Assembly (NCBI GenBank): GCA_050692985.1
Contig: JBOGVZ010000073.1
Coordinates: 1 to 64,000, forward strand
DNA: 64,000 nt
Direction of reading: 5' to 3'
From: JBOGVZ01 sp050692985
Lineage (GTDB): Bacteria; Actinomycetota; UBA4738; CALAEC01
The position numbers and the translations under genes are program-made. The notes beneath the pieces were generated by a model that did no database searches, was not told the DNA's origin, and was given only the letters and a program-made list of their open reading frames with translations. Below are positions 16,798 to 24,825 of this stretch, in pieces; position 1 is the first letter of the stretch; each line of letters begins with the position of its first letter.

Positions 16798-17280
16798 TTA
16801 CGCCGCCGGCGGGGCGGGTGGAGGCGCCGCCGCCCGGCTCTCCCGGAACCGAACGTAGCTCGCGTACCCCAGGGCGATCGCCAGGACCAGGCCCACGAAG
16901 GCGCCCCAGGAGATGCTGAACACGTTGAACGGGCCGCCACCCAGGCTCGTCAGGAACCGGATCACCGCGAACAGCGCGGCCGCGCCCCCCACGCCCGCGC
17001 TGAGCAGGGCGGGCGACATGGTCCCCAGGTTCACGGAGACCCCGGCGGCCAGGAGGCCCTCCCACACGAGCAGGCCGATCAGCAGGATGGCGACCAGGAC
17101 GCCGAGGCCCGCGAAGCCGTTCTCCGAGCAGCCGATGTTGAGGCCGACCACTTCCTCGCACCCCTTCACGGTGCGCCACGGAAGGAACAGGGCGATGAAC
17201 AGAAGCAGCCCGGAGATCAGCAGGCCCTTCGATCCCATGGGCAGCCCTCCCCAGTTGAAACCGGCACGTCGCTCTTCCAT
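16798..17280 (-). CDS. Four-span membrane protein (paralogue 2)
   Basis: A 160-residue tandem paralogue of the 16303 gene, with the same GSKGLL...FLPW first span, LLVWEGLLAAG second span and ASYVRFRES end. It differs by a Cys pair in the first outer loop (VKGCEEVVGLNIGCSENG) that could form a disulfide. ATG 17280 has AGGAGA upstream; GTG 17304 is less likely. Leftward transcription into the sister gene (51 nt apart) suggests one operon. Confidence 0.7.
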   Translation of the reverse strand: MEERRAGFNWGGLPMGSKGLLISGLLLFIALFLPWRTVKGCEEVVGLNIGCSENGFAGLGVLVAILLIGLLVWEGLLAAGVSVNLGTMSPALLSAGVGGAAALFAVIRFLTSLGGGPFNVFSISWGAFVGLVLAIALGYASYVRFRESRAAAPPPAPPAA

Positions 17281-17322
17281 CCGGAGCTCTCCTTTCCGCG
17301 CCACCGATGTGGCGCCGACCGA

Positions 17323-17328
17323 ATCGTA
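17323..17328 (-). promoter_or_regulatory. -10 box of the paralogous membrane-gene pair
   Basis: TACGAT on the minus strand, 42 nt before ATG 17280, leaving a short leader with a Shine-Dalgarno sequence. Confidence 0.35.
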
Positions 17329-17336
17329 CCGCTGCG

Positions 17337-17374
17337 GGTCCGCGAGGCGCGGACCACCGGGGGTTCGACCCCCG
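17337..17374. terminator. Two adjacent hairpins after the B-box-type gene
   Basis: GGTCCGCG-AGG-CGCGGACC (17337-17355) and CGGGGGT-TCG-ACCCCCG (17358-17374) follow each other within 38 bp, downstream of the leftward gene at 17389-17970. The tandem stems probably end that transcript. Confidence 0.5.
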
Positions 17375-17388
17375 ACGGCACGGGCCGG

Positions 17389-17970
17389 TTACGGGCCGCG
17401 GGGCGTGTGGAGCCGCCGCAGGCCGACGATGGCCGCCGCGGCGCTCAGCAGCCCGGCCGCCGCCGCCACCGAGGGCGCGGGGGTGTGCTGCACGTACTCG
17501 GGGGCGCCCACGACCGACCACAGGGCCGCCAGGCCTCCGATCGTTCCCAGCACGGCCGCGAACCTGAAGACCCGCCGGGGGGGCAGCAGCCGGCCCATCA
17601 CGGCCACGGCCACCCCCAGCGAGAGGCACACGGAGCTCAGCAGCGCCCACGGGTCCGGGGCCCACAGCCACGCCGACAGGACCTGGGCGCGAGAGCCGAA
17701 CCAGTGCCACGCGGGAACGGTGGCGGCCACCCCCACGGCGAACGGCACCAGGATGCTCGGCGGGATGCGGCGGAACGGCGCGGGCCTGGGCTCCGGGGGG
17801 TCCGGCTCGCCGAGCTCCCGGGCAGCGCACGTCGAGCACAGCACCCGGCCCCGGAACGGGACGGCGCAGGTCAGGCACGCCGCCCGGCCGCAGGATCGGC
17901 ACAGCTCCACCGCGGGCTGGTCGGTGTGAACCTCACACCACCCTCGAACGGCGGTCTCGGGAGCTCCCAT
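17389..17970 (-). CDS. Zinc-finger (B-box-like) membrane protein
   Basis: A 193-residue protein. The N-terminal 55 residues carry a Cys/His cluster, CEVHTDQPAVELCRSCGRAA followed by CLTCAV and LCSTCAARE, of the B-box/zinc-ribbon type often fused to membrane domains in actinobacteria. Four hydrophobic segments follow. It is divergent from purN with 88 bp between starts. The zinc site is a confident reading; the function is unknown, perhaps a protein-interaction or sensory module at the membrane. Confidence 0.7.
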   Translation of the reverse strand: MGAPETAVRGWCEVHTDQPAVELCRSCGRAACLTCAVPFRGRVLCSTCAARELGEPDPPEPRPAPFRRIPPSILVPFAVGVAATVPAWHWFGSRAQVLSAWLWAPDPWALLSSVCLSLGVAVAVMGRLLPPRRVFRFAAVLGTIGGLAALWSVVGAPEYVQHTPAPSVAAAAGLLSAAAAIVGLRRLHTPRGP

Positions 17971-18020
17971 GCGATCCGATTCTCTCTCGCCGCACCCGGT
18001 CCCCGCGAGCCCCGCCAGGT

Positions 18021-18050
18021 TTGACAGCCGCGGCGACCGGTCCGTACGTT
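18021..18050 (+). promoter_or_regulatory. purNH promoter with consensus -35
   Basis: TTGACA (18021-18026), an 18-nt spacer and TACGTT (18045-18050). The GTG of purN starts 8 nt later, so the predicted transcript begins at or beside the start codon. Confidence 0.75.
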
Positions 18051-18058
18051 GACCGCCG

Positions 18059-18676
18059 GTGGAAGCGCGGATCGCGGTGCTGGCCTCGGGGAGGGGGACC
18101 AACCTCCAGGCGCTCCTGGGCCACCCCTCGGTCGGATCCCGGGTCGCGCTCGTGGTCTCCGACCGGGCCCGGGCCGGGGCCCTGGACCGGGCCCGCCTGG
18201 CCGGCGTGGAGGCGGTGCACCTCGACCCGGCCGCCCACGCCGGTCGCCAGGACCATGACCTGGCCCTGGTGACGCTCCTCCGCGACCGGCGCATCGGCCT
18301 GGTGTGCCTGGCGGGGTACATGCGGATCCTCACGCCGGGCCTGGTCCGGGCGTTCTGGGCCCGGATCGTCAACGTCCATCCCTCGCTCCTGCCGGCCTTC
18401 GCCGGCGCCCATGCGATCCGGGAGGCCCTGGCCTGGGGGGTGAAGGTCACCGGGGTCACGGTCCACCTGGTCGACGAGGAGGTGGACCACGGGCCGATCC
18501 TGGCCCAGGAGGCCGTGCCCGTCCACGACGACGACGACGAGGATTCCCTGCGGGCCCGGATCCAGCAGGTCGAGCACCGCCTGTACCCGGAGACCGTGGA
18601 GGCGCTGCTCGATGGACGGCTCCGGCTCGAGGGACGGCGCACCCGTCGAACGGCACCCTCGAGGCCGTCGCCGTGA
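18059..18676 (+). CDS. purN: Phosphoribosylglycinamide formyltransferase
   Basis: A 205-residue GAR transformylase that uses 10-formyl-THF to make formyl-GAR in purine synthesis. Conserved features are VLASGRGTNLQAL (phosphate loop), GYMRIL, NVHPSLLPAFAG (catalytic Asn and His) and VDHGPILAQ (catalytic Asp). GTG 18059 fits the leaderless promoter. The stop overlaps the purH start by 4 nt, giving a coupled two-gene purine operon that depends on folate one-carbon units. Confidence 0.95.
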   Translation: MEARIAVLASGRGTNLQALLGHPSVGSRVALVVSDRARAGALDRARLAGVEAVHLDPAAHAGRQDHDLALVTLLRDRRIGLVCLAGYMRILTPGLVRAFWARIVNVHPSLLPAFAGAHAIREALAWGVKVTGVTVHLVDEEVDHGPILAQEAVPVHDDDDEDSLRARIQQVEHRLYPETVEALLDGRLRLEGRRTRRTAPSRPSP

Positions 18677-20211
18677 CCGACCTCATCCCGGTCCGCCGGG
18701 CGCTGCTGTCGGTGTCGGACAAGCACGAGATGGTCCCGCTGGCCCGGGGGTTGGTGGAGGTGGGCGCGGTCGTGGTGTCCACGGGGTCCACGGCCGAGAT
18801 CCTCCGCAAGGAAGGCGTGGCAGTCACCCCGGTATCGGACGTGACCGGGTTCCCGGAGATGATGGGGGGGCGGGTCAAGACCCTCCACCCGGCCGTCCAC
18901 GCCGGGATCCTGGCCGACAAGGCCAATCCCCGGCACCTCGAGGAGCTGGCCTCCCAGGGCATCGAGCCGTTCGACCTCGTCGTCGTGAACCTGTACCCGT
19001 TCGAGGCCACGGTGGCGTCGGGAGCGTCGGCCGAGGAGATCGTGGAGCAGATCGACATCGGCGGCCCCACCCTGCTCCGCGCCGCGGCCAAGAACCTCGG
19101 CTCCGTGGGCGTGGTGGTCTCGCCGGCCAGGTACCCCGAGGTCCTGGCGGCGGTGCGGGAGGGTGGGCTCGGCCGGGCCCTCCGCGAGTCGCTGGCGAAC
19201 GAGGCCTTCGCGCACGTGGCCGCGTACGACGCGGCCATCTCCCGGTGGTTCGGGGGCCGGGCCGGGGAGGATCCGATGGGGCCCAGCACGACCGTGGGGC
19301 TGGAGCGGATCGCGCCGCTCCGGTACGGGGAGAACCCGCACCAGCGGGCCGCCCTGTACCGGGAGCTCCTGGCGCCGGGGCCCCTGGGCGGAGCCGAGGT
19401 CCTCCAGGGCAAGGAGATGTCGTTCAACAACTGGCTCGACGCCGAGGCCGCCCGGGCCCTGGCCTCCGCCCTCGACCGGGCGGCCGCGGTCATCGTGAAG
19501 CACCACAACCCCTGCGGGGCCGCCGTGGCGGCCACCGCCGGGGAGGCCTACCGGGCCGCCCTGGCCTCCGACCGCGTCTCGGCCTTCGGCGGCGTGGTCG
19601 CGTTCAACGGCGTCGTCGACGAGGCCGCGGCGGCGGCCATGTCCGAGGTGTTCACGGAGGTCGTGATCGCTCCGGCCTTTACCGAGGGGGCCATGGCCGC
19701 CTTCGGGAAACGAGAGAACCTGCGGGTGGTCCGGGCCCCCGCCCCACCCACTCGGGGGGTGGAGGTGCGCCCCATCGAGGGCGGCGCCCTGGTGCAGGAG
19801 GCCGACGCCGTAACCGAGACGAGGGAGGACATGAAGGTGGTGACCAGCCGGCAGCCCACCGAGGAGCAGTGGGCCGACCTCCTGTTCGCCTGGACGGTGG
19901 CCGCCCGGGTCACTTCGAACGCGATTGTGCTGGCCTCGGGCCGGGCCACGGTGGGGGTGGGGGCCGGGCAGATGAGCCGGGTGGACTCGGTTGACATCGC
20001 CGGCCGCAAGGCCGGGGACCGGGCCCGGGGGTCGGTCATGGCCTCCGACGCCTTCTTCCCGTTCCGCGACGGGATCGACCGGGCCGCCGAGGCCGGCGTG
20101 GCCGCGGTGATCCATCCGGGCGGCTCGGTTCGGGATGCCGAGGTGATCGAGGCCGCGGACGACCACGGGATGGCCATGGTCCTGACGGGCCGGCGCCACT
20201 TCCGGCATTAG
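18673..20211 (+). CDS. purH: Bifunctional AICAR transformylase/IMP cyclohydrolase
   Basis: A 512-residue enzyme for the last two steps of IMP synthesis. The N-terminal cyclohydrolase domain has ALLSVSDKHEMV, STGSTAEILRKEG and GRVKTLHPAVHAGIL. The C-terminal transformylase domain carries QGKEMSFNNWLDAEAA, VIVKHHNPCGAAV (catalytic Lys-His) and ASDAFFPFRDGID. The GTG start overlaps the purN stop. Length is typical and nothing is missing. Confidence 0.97.
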   Translation: MTDLIPVRRALLSVSDKHEMVPLARGLVEVGAVVVSTGSTAEILRKEGVAVTPVSDVTGFPEMMGGRVKTLHPAVHAGILADKANPRHLEELASQGIEPFDLVVVNLYPFEATVASGASAEEIVEQIDIGGPTLLRAAAKNLGSVGVVVSPARYPEVLAAVREGGLGRALRESLANEAFAHVAAYDAAISRWFGGRAGEDPMGPSTTVGLERIAPLRYGENPHQRAALYRELLAPGPLGGAEVLQGKEMSFNNWLDAEAARALASALDRAAAVIVKHHNPCGAAVAATAGEAYRAALASDRVSAFGGVVAFNGVVDEAAAAAMSEVFTEVVIAPAFTEGAMAAFGKRENLRVVRAPAPPTRGVEVRPIEGGALVQEADAVTETREDMKVVTSRQPTEEQWADLLFAWTVAARVTSNAIVLASGRATVGVGAGQMSRVDSVDIAGRKAGDRARGSVMASDAFFPFRDGIDRAAEAGVAAVIHPGGSVRDAEVIEAADDHGMAMVLTGRRHFRH

Positions 20212-20315
20212 CCCGGAAGCGGGCCGTTCCCGGCGCACCACCCACGGCCGGAAGCACGCTCAAGGACGGCCACACCGCCCACAGGCCCCAAGTGGTGAGC
20301 GGACGGGCACCGGAT

Positions 20316-20321
20316 TATGCT
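20316..20321 (+). promoter_or_regulatory. -10 box of the amino-acid ABC transporter
   Basis: TATGCT about 50 nt before the aapJ start. Unlike most promoters here it leaves a leader that ends in GGGAGGGGAGC, a strong ribosome binding site, and includes a small CCCC-AGA-GGGG hairpin. Confidence 0.45.
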
Positions 20322-20372
20322 CCCCAGAGGGGCTCGCGGACGGGGCCCCGTGTCGAGCGAAGGGAGGGGAGC

Positions 20373-21488
20373 ATGCGAGGTAGCATCTCAAGGCTCGCGG
20401 TCCTCGCGGCCATCCTGGCCCTGGTGGCCGCGGCCTGCACCCGGGACCAGGGAGATGCCGGTGATACCGGCGGGGACACCGCGGGCCAGGCCGAGGGCGG
20501 CCTGTTCCAGGAGATCCAGGACCGGGGGATCCTCCGCTGCGGCGTCAACGAGACCGTGCCCGGCTTCGGGTTCGAGACGGCCGAGGGACTGCTGGAGGGC
20601 TTCGACATCGACTTCTGCATCGGGATCGCAGCGGCGGTGTTCGGCGAGCCCGACCCCCAGCTGGACGAGCACTACGAGCTGATCCCGGTCGACGCCGAGC
20701 AGCGGCTGAGCGAGCTCCAGGCCGGCACTTACGACGTGCTGGTGCGGAACACCACGTGGACGTCCAGCCGGGACGGCGCCGAGGGCATCGCCTTCGCCCA
20801 CCCCAACTTCTACGACGCCCAGGGCATGATGGTGCGGGAGGGCGAGTTCGCCAGCATCCAGGAGATGGACGGCGCCCGGATCTGCGTGACCGCCGGGACC
20901 ACCACCGAGCTGAACCTGGCCGACTACTTCGAGGCGCAGGGACTGGAGAACACCCCGGTGGTCCTCGAAGACAACGACCAGATCCTCCAGGCCTTCACCC
21001 GGGGGCGGTGCGACGGATGGACGTCCGACCTCTCGCAGCTGGCCGCGCTCAAGGCCCAGTTCGAGGAGGAGACCGGCCCGCTGGTGATCTTCGAGGACGT
21101 CATGTCCAAGGAGCCCCTGGCACCGGCGGTGCGGGATGGGGACTCCGAGTGGTACGACGTCGTCAACTGGGTGACCAACGGGATCATCCTGGCCGAGGAG
21201 CTGGGGGTCAGCAGCGAGAACGTGGACCAGCAGGTCAACAACCCGGACGGCCCCCAGGTCGCCGCGCTCCTGGGCGTGTCTCCCTTCGAGGTCGAGGGGG
21301 AGGCCATCACCACCGAACACGGTCTGGCCGTGGAGAACGACTTCATGCAGCACGTGCTCGCCGCCGTGGGGAACTACGGGGACATCTGGGACCGGCACAT
21401 CGGCCCCGGCACGGACCTCGGCCTGGAGCGCGGACTGAACGCGCTATGGACCGACGGCGGCATCCAGTACGCCATGCCGTTCCGGTAG
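20373..21488 (+). CDS. aapJ: Amino-acid ABC transporter substrate-binding lipoprotein (AapJ-like)
   Basis: A 371-residue exported receptor. The signal peptide ends at a probable lipobox Cys22 (LVAAACTRD). The mature part is a polar-amino-acid binding fold: ILRCGVNETVPGFGF, GFDIDFCIGIAAAVFG, ELQAGTYDVLVRNTTWTSSR and CVTAGTTTELNLADYF. The closest recognisable family is the general L-amino-acid receptor AapJ/BztA. It is first in a four-gene transporter set and is separated from the permease genes by a strong hairpin, which would favour excess receptor. Confidence 0.9.
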   Translation: MRGSISRLAVLAAILALVAAACTRDQGDAGDTGGDTAGQAEGGLFQEIQDRGILRCGVNETVPGFGFETAEGLLEGFDIDFCIGIAAAVFGEPDPQLDEHYELIPVDAEQRLSELQAGTYDVLVRNTTWTSSRDGAEGIAFAHPNFYDAQGMMVREGEFASIQEMDGARICVTAGTTTELNLADYFEAQGLENTPVVLEDNDQILQAFTRGRCDGWTSDLSQLAALKAQFEEETGPLVIFEDVMSKEPLAPAVRDGDSEWYDVVNWVTNGIILAEELGVSSENVDQQVNNPDGPQVAALLGVSPFEVEGEAITTEHGLAVENDFMQHVLAAVGNYGDIWDRHIGPGTDLGLERGLNALWTDGGIQYAMPFR

Positions 21489-21510
21489 ACCGAGACCAGA
21501 GATGAGGTGA

Positions 21511-21541
21511 GCGGGGCCCGGTTCTCGTGACCGGGCCCCGC
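21511..21541 (+). terminator. Attenuating hairpin between receptor and permease genes
   Basis: GCGGGGCCCGGT-TCTCGTG-ACCGGGCCCCGC is a perfect 12-bp stem just after aapJ. No U-tract follows. It could stabilise the receptor mRNA and limit readthrough to the permeases. Confidence 0.7.
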
Positions 21542-21545
21542 ACCG

Positions 21546-21551
21546 TATCCT
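21546..21551 (+). promoter_or_regulatory. -10 box of aapQ
   Basis: TATCCT ends 7 nt before ATG 21559, immediately after the hairpin. The permease genes therefore appear to have their own leaderless promoter. Confidence 0.55.
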
Positions 21552-21558
21552 TGCCGGG

Positions 21559-22737
21559 ATGAGCGTTGGGGCGCGGTCCGTGCGTCCGCCGCTGTGGCGG
21601 AACGTCAGGGCCCTGCGCGTGGCCGGCCAGGTCCTGTTCGTGGTCGCCCTGGTGGTGGTCGGCCGGGAGCTGTTCCTGAACCTGGAGTTCGGCCTGTCAC
21701 GACGGGCCCGTGACCTGTCGTTGGACTTCTTCGGCACCCGGGCGGGATTCGGCATCGGGGAGGGCATCTCGTACAGCCCCAACGAAACCACCCGCTTCGC
21801 TTACTTCGTCGGGGTGGTGAACACCCTGCGGGTGGCGGTGGTGGGGATCATCCTGGCCACCGTGTTGGGGCTGGCGATGGGCGTGGCCCGGCTGTCCACG
21901 AACTGGCTGGTGCGCAGGATCGCCCAGGTGTACGTGGACTTCTTCCGGAACACCCCCATCCTGATCCAGATCATCTTCTGGTGGGCGGCGGTATTCCTGG
22001 CCCTCCCCACCATCGCTAACGCCGTGTCCCTGGGCGGCGTGGCCTTCGTGTCGAACCGGGCGGTGGCCATCGCCTGGCCCCGCTTCCAGCAGGACGCCGG
22101 GGCGTGGGGCCTGTTCCTGCTGGCAGGGGTGGTGGCGGGTGCGGTCCTGTGGCGGTGGCGGACCAGGGTGAACGAGCGGACCGGGAAGCCCCATCACCGG
22201 TTCCTTTCGGCCGTGTCGGCCGTCGTCCTGATCGCCGCTGCCGGCTACGTGATCCTGGGGGAACCGGTCCGGATCGAGGTCCCCGAGCCGGGGCGGTTCG
22301 GGTTCCTGGGGGGATTCCAGCTGACGCCCGAGTTCGGGGCCCTACTCGTCGCCCTGGCCGTTTACACCAGCGCGTTCATCGCCGAGATCGTCCGGGGGAG
22401 CATCCAGGCAGTGGACAAGGGTCAGAAGGAGGCTGCCGAGGCCCTGGGCCTGACGCGGTTCCAGCAGCTCCGGTTCGTGATCCTTCCCCAGGCGCTGCGG
22501 ATCGCCATCCCTCCCGTGAACAGCCAGTACCTGAACCTCACCAAGAACTCCAGCCTGGCCATCGCCATCGGATATCCCGACCTGATGTCCGTCTCCACCA
22601 CCATCATCAACCAGCGGGGTCACGAGACGGAGATGCTGCTGGTGGCCATGACCACGTTCCTGATCATGACCCTGACGATCTCCTTCTTCATGAACCTGCT
22701 GAACCGTGCCGTGACCACGAAGGGACAGCGGCGCTGA
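21559..22737 (+). CDS. aapQ: Amino-acid ABC transporter permease (AapQ-like)
   Basis: A 392-residue inner-membrane permease of the His/Glu/Gln/Arg family. N-terminal TRFAYFVGVVNTLRVAVVGI and YVDFFRNTPILIQIIFWW match AapQ. The EAA loop that contacts the ATPase is EAAEALGLTRFQQLRFVILPQA. It is longer than simple HisQ-type permeases because of an extra membrane insert, as in Aap systems. It works with the neighbouring AapM-like permease and ATPase. Confidence 0.92.
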   Translation: MSVGARSVRPPLWRNVRALRVAGQVLFVVALVVVGRELFLNLEFGLSRRARDLSLDFFGTRAGFGIGEGISYSPNETTRFAYFVGVVNTLRVAVVGIILATVLGLAMGVARLSTNWLVRRIAQVYVDFFRNTPILIQIIFWWAAVFLALPTIANAVSLGGVAFVSNRAVAIAWPRFQQDAGAWGLFLLAGVVAGAVLWRWRTRVNERTGKPHHRFLSAVSAVVLIAAAGYVILGEPVRIEVPEPGRFGFLGGFQLTPEFGALLVALAVYTSAFIAEIVRGSIQAVDKGQKEAAEALGLTRFQQLRFVILPQALRIAIPPVNSQYLNLTKNSSLAIAIGYPDLMSVSTTIINQRGHETEMLLVAMTTFLIMTLTISFFMNLLNRAVTTKGQRR

Positions 22738-22771
22738 TGGCCGGGCACGGTCAGGCCGGGGGGCCGGACTG

Positions 22772-24037
22772 ATGGTGGGGCCGGACATGGGCCGCCCGAC
22801 CGGCGTCCTCCCCGAGGACCTGGAGCGTTCGGCCATCCTGGTCGAGGAGCGCCCGGCCGTCGAGCTGGCGCCGGCCAAGGAGCCGCTGGGCCCGGCGGAG
22901 TGGGTTCGCCAGAACCTCTTCTCCTCCTGGTTCAACGGCGTAGTGACCGTGGTCGTGGGGCTGGGGGCGGGGTGGCTGGCCTTCCAGATCACCCGATGGG
23001 TGTTCGTGCGGGCGGAATGGGAGGTGGTGCGGGCCAACCTGCGGGTGTACATGGTGGGCGGCTTCCCACTGGAAGAGATCTGGCGGGTGTGGGCGTCGCT
23101 GTACCTTGTCGTGCTCCTGGCGGGGCTGTCCGCCGGTCTGATCGCCCCCCGGGTGCGGACCATCCGAGGGGTGGCCGTGCGGGTGGCGCTGGCGATCTCA
23201 GGGATCCTCCTGTTGATCTACCTGCTGGAGGGGCTGCGGATCTGGGTGTTGGTCGGAGCTGCGGTGGGTGTGTTCGCCTCGGGCATCGTCGCCGGGCGGG
23301 TGCTCGGTCGCCGCATCAGGGTCCCCCTCATCGTTGCATGGGTGCTGACCTTCCCCATCGTGATCCTCCTGCTCCGATCCTTCGGTGGCGTCCCCCCCAC
23401 CAGGTGGGCGGGGTTCATGTTGAACCTCATCGTCGCGGTGGTGGCCATATTCGTCTCGTTCCCGATCGGGATCTTGCTGGCCGTCGGAAGGAGGAGCAGC
23501 CTCCCGGCCGTGCGGGATTTCTGCGTGGGGTTCATCGAGCTCATCCGGGGGGTCCCCCTGGTGACCCTGCTGCTCTTCAGCATCCTGGTGCTGCCGCTGC
23601 TGTTGCCTCCGGGGATCCAGGTGCCCCGCATCATCCTGGCGCTGATCATGTTCGTGGTGTTCAGCTCGGCCTACGTGGGCGAGATCGTGCGGGGAGGCCT
23701 CCAGGGCATCCCCGAGGGTCAGTACGAAGCCGGCCGGGCCCTGGGGCTACCGACGTGGCGGATGATGGCCCTGGTGATCCTGCCGCAGGCCCTGCGGCAC
23801 ACGATCCCAGCGATGATCGGTCACTTCATCAGCCTGTTCAAGGACACCACGCTGTTGGCGGCACTCACGGGCTTCTCAGAGCTTCTGGCCACGGCCCGGC
23901 GAGCCACCGCAGTGCAATTCATCGGGGCGGAGCAGGAGGCCCTGCTGTCGGCGGCCCTGATCTTCTGGGGGATCGCCTTCGCCATGTCCAGGTGGAGCCA
24001 GCGACTGGAGCGACGGGTCGGAGTGGGGCAGCGCTAG
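22772..24037 (+). CDS. aapM: Amino-acid ABC transporter permease (AapM-like)
   Basis: A 421-residue second permease. An N-terminal cytoplasmic stretch is followed by several extra spans and then the core permease domain with FIELIRGVPLVTLLLFSILV and the EAA loop EAGRALGLPTWRMMALVILP. The size and the partner with an extended N-terminus are typical of AapM. It starts 34 nt after aapQ and ends 17 nt before the ATPase gene. Confidence 0.92.
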   Translation: MVGPDMGRPTGVLPEDLERSAILVEERPAVELAPAKEPLGPAEWVRQNLFSSWFNGVVTVVVGLGAGWLAFQITRWVFVRAEWEVVRANLRVYMVGGFPLEEIWRVWASLYLVVLLAGLSAGLIAPRVRTIRGVAVRVALAISGILLLIYLLEGLRIWVLVGAAVGVFASGIVAGRVLGRRIRVPLIVAWVLTFPIVILLLRSFGGVPPTRWAGFMLNLIVAVVAIFVSFPIGILLAVGRRSSLPAVRDFCVGFIELIRGVPLVTLLLFSILVLPLLLPPGIQVPRIILALIMFVVFSSAYVGEIVRGGLQGIPEGQYEAGRALGLPTWRMMALVILPQALRHTIPAMIGHFISLFKDTTLLAALTGFSELLATARRATAVQFIGAEQEALLSAALIFWGIAFAMSRWSQRLERRVGVGQR

Positions 24038-24054
24038 ACGATCGGGGAGAGACG

Positions 24055-24801
24055 ATGGCAGAGAACGGCAAGACCATGATCGTGGCCGAAGGCGTCAAGA
24101 AGTGGTTCGGCAAGTTCCAGGCCCTCAAGGGGATCAGCACCGAGGTCACCCGGGGCGAAGTGGTGGTCATCGTGGGGCCTTCCGGGTCGGGGAAGTCCAC
24201 CTTCATCCGCACGATCAACCGCTTGGAGCGCCACGACGAGGGCCGGATCGTGGTGGACGGCATCGAGCTCACCGACGATATCCGCGACATCGAGCGGGTG
24301 CGGAGCGAGATCGGGATCGTGTTCCAGTCGTTCAACCTGTTCCCCCATCTCACGGTCCTCCAGAACATCACCCTGGCCCCCCGAAACGTCCGGCGGTGGC
24401 CCAGGAAGAAGAGCGAGGACAAGGCCACCCAGCTGCTGGAGCGCGTGGGGATCCCCGAGCAGGCCGACAAGTACCCCGGGCAGTTGTCCGGCGGACAGCA
24501 GCAGCGGGTGGCCATCGCCCGGGCCCTGGCCATGGAGCCCAAGATCATGCTGTTCGACGAGCCCACCTCCGCCCTGGACCCCGAGATGATCAAGGAGGTC
24601 CTGGACGTGATGGAGGAGCTGGCCCAGTCGGGAATGACCATGGTGGTGATCAGCCACGAGATCGGCTTCGCCAAGCACGCCGCCGACCGGGTCCTGTTCT
24701 TCGACGGCGGGCTGCTGATCGAGGAGAACACGCCGGAGGTGTTCTTCAGCGACCCCAAGCACGAGCGGACCAAGCGGTTCCTGTCGCAGATCCTGGTCTG
24801 A
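24055..24801 (+). CDS. aapP: Amino-acid ABC transporter ATPase (AapP-like)
   Basis: A 248-residue ATPase with all ABC motifs: Walker A GPSGSGKST, Q-loop FQSFNLFPH, signature LSGGQQQRVAIARAL, Walker B IMLFDEPTSALDPE and switch VISHEIGFAKHAADR (Glu occupying the usual Thr/Ser-like position before the GFA segment, common variation). It energises uptake by the AapQ/AapM pair. ATG 24055 follows GGGGAGAG. Confidence 0.95.
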   Translation: MAENGKTMIVAEGVKKWFGKFQALKGISTEVTRGEVVVIVGPSGSGKSTFIRTINRLERHDEGRIVVDGIELTDDIRDIERVRSEIGIVFQSFNLFPHLTVLQNITLAPRNVRRWPRKKSEDKATQLLERVGIPEQADKYPGQLSGGQQQRVAIARALAMEPKIMLFDEPTSALDPEMIKEVLDVMEELAQSGMTMVVISHEIGFAKHAADRVLFFDGGLLIEENTPEVFFSDPKHERTKRFLSQILV

Positions 24802-24813
24802 TTCGTCCCCCGG

Positions 24814-24819
24814 TAGCAT
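24814..24819 (+). promoter_or_regulatory. -10 box of folD
   Basis: TAGCAT ends 6 nt before GTG 24826, predicting a leaderless folD-metF transcript. Confidence 0.5.
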
Positions 24820-24825
24820 GACCCC

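Noticed and set aside
17337..17380. GGGGGTTCGACCCCC reminiscent of a tRNA T-arm
   Set aside because: No matching acceptor stem, anticodon arm or D-arm is found around it; it is a simple hairpin, probably part of a terminator.
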